A program made the translations under genes and the position numbers. The notes below the pieces were generated by a model. That model had not been told where the DNA came from. It made no database searches and worked only from the letters and a program-made list of their open reading frames with translations. DNA of 64,000 bases from Actinomadura sp. DC4 (GTDB lineage: Bacteria; Actinomycetota; Actinomycetes; Streptosporangiales; Streptosporangiaceae). The stretch spans positions 1-64,000 of the forward strand of contig NZ_JAUEQY010000026.1 of NCBI RefSeq assembly GCF_030406325.1. Direction: 5' to 3'. This document shows positions 9,006 through 18,100 of this stretch, piece by piece; position 1 is the stretch's first letter; every line of letters begins with the position of its first letter.

Positions 9006-9662
9006 ATGAGCTCCCTCGTGCTGGAACGTGAATTGCCCCGGGCCTCGTCGACCGCGCCCGGACGTGCCGCCCACGCGGTGTCGCGCCGTGGCGGCCGGGT
9101 CCGCGCCGGAAAGCCCGCCCGCCCGCTCCGTACGGCTCCGGCTCCCGCGCAGGACCCGCGCGCCCTGCTCAAGACGCTGTACGCCGACCACGCGCCCGCT
9201 CTGCGGGCCTACGTCACCCGGCTGCTGTCCGACCCCCACCACGCCGAGGACGTCGTCCAGGAGACCATGCTGCGCGCCTGGCGCAACGCGGAAATGCTGG
9301 TGCCCGAGCGAGGCTCGGTGAACGGCTGGCTGATGCGCGTCGCGCACAACATCGCGGTGGACAAGATCCGCGCCCGCAAGGCCCGGCCGGACGAGGTCGA
9401 GGAGAGCGCCGCCTTGCCGCGGTCTCTCGACGACCACGCCTCCGACGTGGTGGACTCGGTGTACGTCGCCCGCGCGCTGGCCCGCCTCAGCCCGGCACAC
9501 CGCGAGGTGCTGCGCGTGGTCTATTTCGCCGACCGCACCGCCGTACAGGCCGCGGAAGAGCTCGGCCTGCCGGTCGGCACGGTCAAATCGCGCACTTATC
9601 ACGCGCTCCGCCGGATGAAGGTCTGCCTCGAAGAGGAAATGGCCGGCTCCGAGGATCAGTGA
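9006..9662 (+). CDS. ECF RNA polymerase sigma factor
   Basis: A 218-aa protein with a 55-residue basic, Ala/Pro-rich N-terminal extension, then sigma region 2 (AEDVVQETMLRAWRNAE, WLMRVAHNIAVDKIRARKA) and region 4 (LSPAHREVLRVVYFADRT, LGLPVGTVKSRTYHALRRM). This resembles the SigL-like ECF group. AGGAGAGG precedes the ATG. No anti-sigma gene is adjacent on the same strand. Its 3' end overlaps the convergent lectin gene by 7 bp, so it may control the neighbouring island; that is inference. Confidence 0.93.
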   Translation: MSSLVLERELPRASSTAPGRAAHAVSRRGGRVRAGKPARPLRTAPAPAQDPRALLKTLYADHAPALRAYVTRLLSDPHHAEDVVQETMLRAWRNAEMLVPERGSVNGWLMRVAHNIAVDKIRARKARPDEVEESAALPRSLDDHASDVVDSVYVARALARLSPAHREVLRVVYFADRTAVQAAEELGLPVGTVKSRTYHALRRMKVCLEEEMAGSEDQ

Positions 9663-10663
9663 TTCGTGCCGGTCGCCCATAGCGCATTACCGTCGGCGCG
9701 ATAGACGACCACGTTTCCGTCGTCCTGTACGGCGAGGAAGTTCCCTTCGTACCCGTGGGTCCCCGAGGCCCATTCCACGCCGCCGTCGGCGTTGTGGACC
9801 ACGAGGTCGCCGTCGATCCGGAAGGTCGCGTGCACCCCGCGCCCGGCCGTCCCCGACGTCCAGCGGACGCGCGCGTCCTCGTCGTAGACGACCAGGTCCC
9901 CGTCGGCGCGGAACACCAGCCAGGCGCGCCGCGAACGTACGTGGTCGCCGGGGCGCAGCAGCAGGTGGCTCCAGTACGTGGAGGCGACGACGTCCGCGGC
10001 CATCGCCTCGGTGACGCGGGCTCGTCCGGCGGCGCTCGCCTCCCGGCCGACGCCGTCCGGTACGGGCGGTGTCACGATCTCCGCGTGCACGTCGCCGATC
10101 TCGGTCCAGTAGCGCCCGGACGCGCTGGTCACCTTGAGGCGTTCGCGCGGCGCCTCGAGCGCGGGCCAGATCTGCAGCAGGTAGTCGTCCATGACTCCGT
10201 CCTCGTCCGCGTCGCCCACCAGGTCCATGTGCCGCGCGTGGTAGCGCAGCCGGTACGAGCCCGGCCCCGCGAGCAGGTCGACGTCCCGGGCCCGCGGGTT
10301 GGCCGTGCCCCACTCGACCAGTGACATCACGCCGGTGGGCGAGGCGAAGCCCGCCTCCTCGACGTCCTCGTACCAGTCGAGCCGGGCGCCGGGGTCGTGG
10401 GCGGAGACCACGACGGTGCATCCGACGTGGCCGTACTGCGTGCCGGTGACCAGCACGACCTCGCACGGCCGTACCGTGACCAGGCCCGCCAGGCCGCCGA
10501 GCGACACGGTCGGCCGGTACGCGCGGTCCTGGAGGTAGAACCGCGCGTAGGCCACGTCGACGGTGCCGTGGAACACCACGCCGCCGAGCGCTCCGTAGGT
10601 GCCGATGCCGGGGCCTCCCTCCGGTTCGCCTCCCGGGACGGGCCAGGCCTCCTCAAGTACCAA
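9656..10663 (-). CDS. Bulb-type mannose-binding lectin domain protein
   Basis: A 335-aa protein. Residues about 235-335 contain three beta-prism repeats of the bulb-lectin (GNA) type: FRADGDLVVYD, FRIDGDLVVHN and VQDDGNVVVYR, each followed by a W-x-S/T-GT turn. These resemble the QxDxNxVxY mannose-binding motif, though the first Gln is kept only in the last copy. The first 230 residues form an unrecognised domain. Start is TTG at 10663, supported by GGAGG six bases upstream and an 11-bp overlap with the preceding AAA+ gene. There is no signal peptide, so export by a standard route is not evident. It is the last gene of a four-gene overlapping run. Confidence 0.82.
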   Translation of the reverse strand: MVLEEAWPVPGGEPEGGPGIGTYGALGGVVFHGTVDVAYARFYLQDRAYRPTVSLGGLAGLVTVRPCEVVLVTGTQYGHVGCTVVVSAHDPGARLDWYEDVEEAGFASPTGVMSLVEWGTANPRARDVDLLAGPGSYRLRYHARHMDLVGDADEDGVMDDYLLQIWPALEAPRERLKVTSASGRYWTEIGDVHAEIVTPPVPDGVGREASAAGRARVTEAMAADVVASTYWSHLLLRPGDHVRSRRAWLVFRADGDLVVYDEDARVRWTSGTAGRGVHATFRIDGDLVVHNADGGVEWASGTHGYEGNFLAVQDDGNVVVYRADGNALWATGTNH

Positions 10664-13600
10664 CGCGGGCCTCCGGCTCGGCGGGTGCGATCACGTCCTC
10701 GCGCAGCAGCAGGCACAGGTCCTGGACCGTGGGCGACTCCGTACGCCGCAGGCGCCTGGCGTGCCGCGTGACCGCCTCGTCGAGCACCTGGCGCGCGTAG
10801 CGGCCGTTGCCGAAGGACGCCCCCCGCGACACACCGGCGAAGTGCGCCCGCAGCGCCGCCACCGTCGCGCTGCCCAGCTCGTACCCGGCCGTCGCCGCGT
10901 GCTGGCTGACGATCGTGACCAGCTCGTCCGTCGAGTAGTCGGCGAACCGGACCCGGTGGGAGAACCGCGACGACAGCCCGGGGTTGGCGCCGAGGAACCT
11001 CTCCATCTCTCCCTCGTAGCCGGCCGCGATCACCACGACCTCGTCGCGATGGTCCTCCATGAGCTTGACCAGCGTGTCGATCGCCTCGCGCCCGAAGTCG
11101 GCGCCGGCGCCGGGCTGCGACGCGAGCGTGTAGGCCTCGTCGATGAACAGCACCCCGCCGCGCGCCCGGTCGAAGGCCGCCTTCGTACGCTGCGCGGTGT
11201 GGCCGACGTACTCCCCCACGAGGTCGCTGCGGCCCACCTCGATGACCTGGCCCCGCTGGAGCACGCCCATGGCCGCCAGGATCGAGCCGTACAGCCTGGC
11301 CACGGTCGTCTTGCCCGTACCCGGCGGCCCGGCGAAGATCAGATGCCGCGACAGCGGCGGCGCCGGCAGGCCGGCCGCGATCCGCTGCCGGGAGGACGCG
11401 AGCAGGTCGACCATGTTGCCGACCTCGCGCTTCACGTCGGCGAGGCCGACCATCTGCTGCAGCTCGGACAGCAGCGAGTCCACCCGGTCGGTGTCCGAGG
11501 CGCCGGCGTCGGCGCCGACTCCTCCGCTCGGCGGCGGCGCGAGGTCGGAGGGCAGCAGCCGGATCATCTCCACCGGCGTGATGTCGTCCACCTCGGCGAG
11601 GCGGTACGCCTGCCGGCCCACCATCTCCTCGAACACCTTGCGCGCGCTGCGGCCGTTGCCGAACGCGTCGTCGCGCGGCATGTTCTCGAAGCAGGTGACG
11701 AGTGCCGCGCGGGTCTCGAACTCCAGCTTGTAGTCGTGCGCCCGGCACTGCCCCTCGACGATCGTGACCAGGTCGGCGGGCGTGTAGTCGGCGAACTCGA
11801 TGGTACGGGAGAAGCGCGAGGCCAGGCCGGGGTTGCTGGCCAGGAACTTGCGCATCTCGTGCGTGTAGCCGGCCACGATCACCACGATCTCGTCGCGGTG
11901 GTCCTCCATCAGCTTGACCAGTGTGTCGATCGCCTCGCGGCCGAAGTCGGGGCCGCCGGTGGCGCTCGCGGACAGGGTGTAGGCCTCGTCGATGAACAGG
12001 ACGCCGCCCAGCGCCTCCTCGAACCGTTCGGCGGTCTTCATCGCGGTGCCGCCGACGACGCTCGCGACCAGGTCGGGCCGGCCCACCTCGACGAGCTGCC
12101 CGGTGGCGATGACGCCCAGCTCGGCCAGGATCCGCCCGTACAGCCGGGCCACGGTCGTCTTGCCCGTACCCGGAGAGCCGGTGAAGACGAGGTGCCGCGA
12201 CAGCGGCGGCGCCGGCAGGCCGACCGACGCACGGCGCGCGGCCATCTGGTGGAGCCGTACGAGGGTCTCCACCTCGCGTTTGACCTCGGCGAGGCCGACG
12301 AGGGCGTCCAGCTCTTCGAGGAGTTCGCCCAGCGGGCCTCGTACGGCACGCGAGGGCTTCTTCTTCCTCGGCGCCGGCATCGGCTCCTCGCGCGGGACGC
12401 GGGGCGTCATCGGCCCGGCGGGCACGGTCTGCTCGGGCGCCTCCGTCTCGTCCCCGCGCAGGTCGGCGCCGTCCCACTCGGCGGTGTCCCCGCGTACGTC
12501 CGCGTAGGTGTCCTCCGCGCCGTTGTCCCGGCTGGTGACCCGGGTGACCTCCAGCCGGTCGGTGGGCGTCGTGATGCGCAGGCCCGCGCCGGTGTTGTCG
12601 TGGACGAGGCAGTCCCGCAGCAGGACCGGCTCGGTGGAGTGCACGAGGATGCCGTCGCCGCCGGAGGCGCTGACGTCGCACGCCGACGCCTCACCGGACG
12701 AGCCCGCGCTCCACTCGATCCCGGCGCGGCGTGAGGCGCGGATCCGGGTGCGCGCCAGCCGCGCCGTGGCGCGGCTCGCGACCAGGACTCCCTCGGCCTG
12801 GGGGTCGGAGATATCGCCCTCTTCCAGGTCGACCTCGCCGCCGGCGACGTGGACCGCGGCGGCGCCGCTGCGGACGAACGCGCAGCCGCGCACCTCCGGC
12901 CGGCCGCTGTGGGAGACGCGCAGGCCCGCGCCGGCCGACTCGGTCACGGTCGCGTCCTCGAACAGCCCGCGGCCCTGCTCGGTCACGAGGATCCCGTCAC
13001 CGCCGGGCGAGGAGACGATCGCGCGGCGGAACCTCGGGTGCGCGCCGGACCGTACCTCCAGGCCGTTCCCTGCCGGGCGGTCGACGCGCAGCTCGTCGAA
13101 GGTGGGCGTGGCCGACTCGCTCACCGAGACGCCGGTGCCGCCGCCGCCCTCGACGCGCAGCCCCTCGAAGGAGCTGGTCGACGCGCCGGAGACCAGCACG
13201 CCGGTGTCGCCCGAGCCCGCCACGACGCAGTCGTTGAACGTCCCGGTGGAGGAGTCGAGGACGTGCACGCCGTACCCGCCCGACTCGCGTACCTCGACGC
13301 GCTGCAGGTCCGGCGCCGCGCCCTCCACCAGCGCGACGCCCTGGGCGCCGGCGCCGGACACCGCGCAGTCCTCCAGCAGCGGCGTCGAGCCGGACGCGAT
13401 GAGCACGCCGACGCCTTCGCAGTCCTCGATGACGGTCGCGGTCAGGTGAGGCGCGCTGTCGCCCTCGATGGCGACGGCGGGGTTCCCGGCCCGTACGATC
13501 CGGCAGTCGCGTACGGTCCCGCGCGCCCGTTCGGCGGCGAGCAGGCCGCTGCCCTCGATGTCGGTGATCGTGCAGTCGGTGAGCTGGGGGTTCGCGCTGG

Positions 13601-14114
13601 TACGGATGACGACCGCGGAGGCCTTGACGTTGCGCAGCGTGCACTCGGTCAGGCTGCCCTCGGCGCCCTCCACGAAGATCACGCCGGCGCCGGCCGGGTT
13701 GGTGAACTCACAGCCGCGCGCGTTGACCTCGGCGGCGCCGTGGGCGTACAGCGCGGCGGCCGAGTCGGCCTCCACCGTGCACTCGTCCATCCGGAGCCGG
13801 CCGGTGGGCACGTCGATGGCGGAGGTCTGCTCACCGCTGTGCCGTACGACGACGCCGGAGAGCGTGGCCGACTCGCCCGCGATCCGGATCGTGGGGGCGT
13901 CGCGCGACTCGATGCGCACCCCGCCCGGCGCGCCCGCCGCCGAGAGCGTGATCTCCCGGTGCAGCACGACCGCCTCGATGTACGTGCCGGGCTGGATGGA
14001 GATCACGTCGCCGTGGCCGGCGGCGGCGACGGCGTCGCTGATCGTACGGTAGGAGTCCGCGGCGGTCGCCGACACGTTCAGGATCGACCGCGTCGGGGTC
14101 AGCCTGCCTGCCAT
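10653..14114 (-). CDS. Right-handed beta-helix protein fused to two CbbX/EccA-like AAA+ domains
   Basis: A 1153-aa protein. Residues about 10-540 are repeated parallel beta-helix coils of the NosD/pectate-lyase type, marked by recurring D-C-x-V/I-x-x-S-G-x-x-G-V patterns. A short linker leads to two AAA+ domains of the CbxX/CfqX (SpoVK) family. Walker A GSPGTGKTT (near residue 650) and GPPGTGKTT (near 930), Walker B GGVLFIDEAYTL in both, and the SRF arginine-finger region are all intact. EccA of ESX systems has the same AAA+ type behind a TPR domain; here a beta-helix replaces it. The ATG at 14114 has GGAGGAGA upstream and overlaps the previous gene by 16 bp. Confidence 0.85.
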   Translation of the reverse strand: MAGRLTPTRSILNVSATAADSYRTISDAVAAAGHGDVISIQPGTYIEAVVLHREITLSAAGAPGGVRIESRDAPTIRIAGESATLSGVVVRHSGEQTSAIDVPTGRLRMDECTVEADSAAALYAHGAAEVNARGCEFTNPAGAGVIFVEGAEGSLTECTLRNVKASAVVIRTSANPQLTDCTITDIEGSGLLAAERARGTVRDCRIVRAGNPAVAIEGDSAPHLTATVIEDCEGVGVLIASGSTPLLEDCAVSGAGAQGVALVEGAAPDLQRVEVRESGGYGVHVLDSSTGTFNDCVVAGSGDTGVLVSGASTSSFEGLRVEGGGGTGVSVSESATPTFDELRVDRPAGNGLEVRSGAHPRFRRAIVSSPGGDGILVTEQGRGLFEDATVTESAGAGLRVSHSGRPEVRGCAFVRSGAAAVHVAGGEVDLEEGDISDPQAEGVLVASRATARLARTRIRASRRAGIEWSAGSSGEASACDVSASGGDGILVHSTEPVLLRDCLVHDNTGAGLRITTPTDRLEVTRVTSRDNGAEDTYADVRGDTAEWDGADLRGDETEAPEQTVPAGPMTPRVPREEPMPAPRKKKPSRAVRGPLGELLEELDALVGLAEVKREVETLVRLHQMAARRASVGLPAPPLSRHLVFTGSPGTGKTTVARLYGRILAELGVIATGQLVEVGRPDLVASVVGGTAMKTAERFEEALGGVLFIDEAYTLSASATGGPDFGREAIDTLVKLMEDHRDEIVVIVAGYTHEMRKFLASNPGLASRFSRTIEFADYTPADLVTIVEGQCRAHDYKLEFETRAALVTCFENMPRDDAFGNGRSARKVFEEMVGRQAYRLAEVDDITPVEMIRLLPSDLAPPPSGGVGADAGASDTDRVDSLLSELQQMVGLADVKREVGNMVDLLASSRQRIAAGLPAPPLSRHLIFAGPPGTGKTTVARLYGSILAAMGVLQRGQVIEVGRSDLVGEYVGHTAQRTKAAFDRARGGVLFIDEAYTLASQPGAGADFGREAIDTLVKLMEDHRDEVVVIAAGYEGEMERFLGANPGLSSRFSHRVRFADYSTDELVTIVSQHAATAGYELGSATVAALRAHFAGVSRGASFGNGRYARQVLDEAVTRHARRLRRTESPTVQDLCLLLREDVIAPAEPEARVGT

Positions 14115-15109
14115 ACCGGCTCTCCTCCGGTCGGAGCGAACAAGGTCGTGAGCACTCGGTGCCGGGTGAGCCGGTTGAGCGGGCCCGGCGGTCCCTTCTG
14201 GGCCAGCGCGTGCGCGACCAGCTCCGGATCCGGCGCGAGGTGGTGGCGCTTCAGGTAGTACGCGACGGCGTCGGGCCAGACCCACCGGCCGTCGGAGCGG
14301 AACCCCGCCGGGACCGCGCCCAGCCGCCCCTGGTCCAGCACGTCGTCCAGGGCGCCGGGCGTGTTCAGGATCGGCTCACCGCCGCTCAGGTACGCGAGGA
14401 CCCGCTCGCCGTCCGGCCCGCCGAGCCGCGGATGGTCGTCGTGGAAGTACGGCCCGCCGGCGGCGTCCGCGCCGTCGAAGACCCGCACCAGGTGTACAGG
14501 CGTGTCCTCGGCCGCCCAGACGAGGGTCGCGCCGCCGAGCGCGGCGTCGTGGTAGGCCGGAAGCGGCGTTCCCTCTTCGAAGACCTCGACCCGCGGGGTG
14601 TCCTCGCTCGCCTCGGTGAGCGCGTACTGCATCTCCGCGGTCGGCTCGGCCAGGTCCGCGCCGGTCCGCGCCTCGGCGAGGTACACGCGCCGCGCCGGGC
14701 CCTCGTGCGCGTGCCGGAACACCCGCCAGATCCCGATCAGCCCGCCGACGCGCTCACCCGCCTCCACGACGACCGCGTCCATCGCGTCCTTCTGGCTCTC
14801 CCAGCCATCGCCGTTCGGCATGGTGACCCCGTACTCGTCGCCGAAGCGGTACGGCAGGGGCAGCGGCGACCCGATCCGGGGCGCGTGGTCGGCCCGCGCG
14901 GTGCCGGCCTCCTGGTCGGTCAGCGCGAGCCGTCCGGTCTCGATCTCGGCCGCCAGCAGCGACGTGAGCTCGTCCAGCTCTCCGTCGGCCAGGCAGAGCC
15001 GCATCTCGGCCAGCCCTTCGTCCGGGATCCGGCCCGCCAGGCCCAGCAGCAACGCGTACAGGTCCTGCGTCTCGGTTCTCGGTACACCCTCCGCCTCCGC
15101 TGTGGTCAC
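14099..15109 (-). CDS. Hypothetical protein of the T7SS-linked island
   Basis: A 336-aa protein, not recognised. It has an acidic helical N-terminal part (residues 1-70), a beta-rich middle with many aromatic residues (GVTMPNGDGWESQKDA, GLIGIWRVFRHAHEGPARR), and a C-terminal part rich in Leu and Arg. No signal or membrane segment. GTG start at 15109 overlaps the stop of the giant gene upstream (GTGA), and its own end overlaps the AAA+ gene, so these products are probably made in fixed proportion and may interact. Confidence 0.75.
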   Translation of the reverse strand: MTTAEAEGVPRTETQDLYALLLGLAGRIPDEGLAEMRLCLADGELDELTSLLAAEIETGRLALTDQEAGTARADHAPRIGSPLPLPYRFGDEYGVTMPNGDGWESQKDAMDAVVVEAGERVGGLIGIWRVFRHAHEGPARRVYLAEARTGADLAEPTAEMQYALTEASEDTPRVEVFEEGTPLPAYHDAALGGATLVWAAEDTPVHLVRVFDGADAAGGPYFHDDHPRLGGPDGERVLAYLSGGEPILNTPGALDDVLDQGRLGAVPAGFRSDGRWVWPDAVAYYLKRHHLAPDPELVAHALAQKGPPGPLNRLTRHRVLTTLFAPTGGEPVWQAG

Positions 15110-18100
15110 GGCATGCTCCTCGCGGGGTCGCCCGGCAGGGGCGAGAAACGGTCGTCGGGTTCGTCGAACTCACCGGACGGCGCGGCCCGGTTGGCGACCG
15201 CCTCCTCGAGGCGGGCCGTGATGCGGGCGGTCCAGTCGTCGTGGCCCGGCCCGGCCTTGGCCGCCGGAACCTCGGTGAGCAGAACCCTGCGCGCCCCCGG
15301 CGCCCCGGGCGCGAACGGCGGGCCGACGGAAAGGACGCGGAAGACCGTGCCGGGCAGGAAGACCACCTCCGGCGTGGTCCGCTTCTCGACGAACCCGTTG
15401 AGGCGGCGAGCGGTGGCCGACCAGATGATGATCTCGACCTTCCCGGGTACGGGGGCGTCGATGTCGTCGAGCGCGATCAGCGGGGCCGCCTCGATGAGGT
15501 CCTGCCCGGGCCGGTAGGCGTCCGCGGCGGCGGGGTCCACGGGCCCGCCGCGGACGACGACGCCTTGGAAGGAGGGCAGCCGCCGGAGCCCGGCGGCGGC
15601 ACAGACGGCGAGCGCGGCGTCGTGTTCGCCTCCCCCGGACCTGATGGTCTCGACCAGCTCGGTCTCGCTCCGCCCGACGAACACCCGTACGGCGGCGAGC
15701 TCGGTCATCAACGCCTCATCCGTCTGCGCGCCCCGCAGCCCGGGGTGCTCGGCCAGGAGCCGGGCCACGGAACGCGCGGCGGCGTCGTACCGCCAGCCGA
15801 GCGAGGCCCGGAAGGCCTGCCGCTCTTCGGGCGTACTCATCCGATCGGCGAGCCAGAGCCGGTCGTAGTCCTGCGGGAGCGCGGGCGGAACCGGCGGGAG
15901 CACGGGCTCGTGCGCGGGGGGCCGGTCTCCGTCGTTCTGCGGCGGCGCCCACGAGCCCGCGACCGGTGACCCGGGCCGCATCCTGTGGTGATGCGGGCCG
16001 GCGGATGTCTCGTCGGACCTCGGCGTCGCGGCCCGGAGCCCGGCGTCCTGCGGCGGCCCCCAGGCGCTCGCGCCGGGCGCCTGGGGGTCGACCGGCCGCA
16101 CCCACGAACCCGCGGGTGGAGACTGCGGCGGCATCGCGCGCTGACGCGGGCCAGGCGCCTCACCGGACCTGCGCACCGCGCCCGGCTGGCCGCCAGTCTG
16201 CGGCGGCGCCCAAGTGTTCGCGCCGGGCGCCTGGGGGTCGACCGGCTGCACCCACGAACCCGCGGGTGGAGACTGCGGCGGCATCGCGGGCTGGCGCGGG
16301 CCAGGTGCCTCGCCGGACCTGCGCACCGCGCCCTGCCCGCCGTCCTGCGGCGGAGCCCACGCGGAGCGGCCCGGGTTCTCGGGTGTCTCGGCGGGCGTCG
16401 ACGGGCTCGGGGACCGTAGAGGCTCGGCGCGCATTCTCCCTGGCGGCGAGCCTGCGTCGGCCCGCGACGTGCCGGGGCGTGGAGCCGCAGGCTCGCGCGT
16501 GCCTTCGGCCGACGGCGACGGCCAGGAAGCCGGGTCCGCGCCGCCCGGCGACGCGTCGGACCGCCGGGTCCCGGCCTCCGGCGGAGGCCACGAACCGCCG
16601 GCGTTCCCCGCCTCGCCGGGTGGTACGACTCCGTCGCCCGGTGCGCCCTCGTTCTCCGGCGCCCGCGCCTCGCCGGGAGGCGGTGCGGCGGCTCCGTCGC
16701 GCGGCGCGTTCTCCGGTGCCGCACCGGCCTGCCGGAACTCCGCGCTCTGCGGCGACGGCCACGAACCGACGCTGCTCTCCGATACCTCCGTCTCGCCGGA
16801 CGACGGCGGTACGGCTCCGTCGCGCGGCGCGCCTCCGGCCAGCGGCGACGGCCACGAACCGACCACGTTCTCCGGTATCCGCGCCTCGCCGGAAGGCGGT
16901 GCTGCCCCTTCGTCTCGCGACGCGTTCTCCGGCGAAGGCGACGGCCACGAACCGGGGTCCGCGCTGTCGGGCCGCCGGTCTGTGGCGTGCGGTTGGTCCT
17001 GGGATGAGGTTCCCGCTACTGGCGGGGGCGCCCACGAGGGGTGTTCCGCGCTCTCCGCCGCCCATCCGTCGGCGGCCGGGGCGGGCTCCAGCGTCGGAGG
17101 GCTCCAGGAGCCGGTGGTCTCCGACGCCGCACCGCGCGACGATCCGGACGGCCGGGTCTCCGGGATCGGTGGTGCCCAGCGCGTGTCGTCTCGGGGTGTC
17201 GTGCCGTCCGGGGCCGGGTTCTGTGCGGACTCCGCCGGTTCGGCCGGGCTCTGGGCTCTTCTCTCGGGCTGGGTGTCATGGTCGCGTGGGTCCCAGACCA
17301 CCTGGTCGGGCGTGGCCCGTACCTCGTCCGGGACCTCGGATGCCGCCTCCTGCCGTGGCTCCTGCGGCGCGCGGTGGGCCGGCTCGCCCGGCGTCGCGGC
17401 GAACTCACCGGAGGTCCCGGCCGGCGGCGTCGCCGCATGAGGCGTGCCCGGCTCCGGCGGCCGGGACCGCATCGGTACCGCTCGCGCCGTCGGCCGTGTC
17501 TGCGGGAACACCGTGGACACCGTGGTCTGGAAGGCGCTCGGGGCCGTCGGCGCGTCCGTCACCGGACGTGCGGAGCCGGGCGGACCGTCCCCCTCGGCGG
17601 CGAACGCCGCCGGTACGTCACCGCGCGCCGGCGATGCCTCCGGCCCGGCCGTCTCTCCGGTCTCGGCGGCCTCGTCGGTACGCGCGTCCGCGGGAGCGGC
17701 CTCTGCCGGCCTCCGGGCCGCGGACGTCGCCGGTCCGGACTCGGTCACCGCCCTTCCCGCGACCGTCCCAGGCGTCGTCTCAGACGCGGGCCCGGCCTCA
17801 GGTGCGAACAGAGGCCCGGACTCGGTCACCGCCCTTCCCGCGACCGCCCCGGGCGTCGTCCCGGATACGGGCCCGGCCTCAGGCATGAGCGGCGGGCCGG
17901 ACTCGGTCATCATCCCCGCCGCGGCGGCCCTCGGCGCCGCCTCGGGCCCGGGTCCGGTTTCGGGCGCGCCCCCTGCCGCCGCGTTCCCCCACGCCGTCTC
18001 AGAGGCGAGCGGCCCGGCCGTGAACGCCTCCGGCCCGGCCTCCGCCGCCGTCCCCGCCAACGTGGTCCCCGGCATCGCCGTGGGTCCCGTCCCGGGTACG

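Noticed and set aside
15966-17888. Long plus-strand frames across the giant gene
   Set aside because: They are shadows of the Pro/Ala-rich repeats; the minus frame has the start site, couplings and folded end domains.
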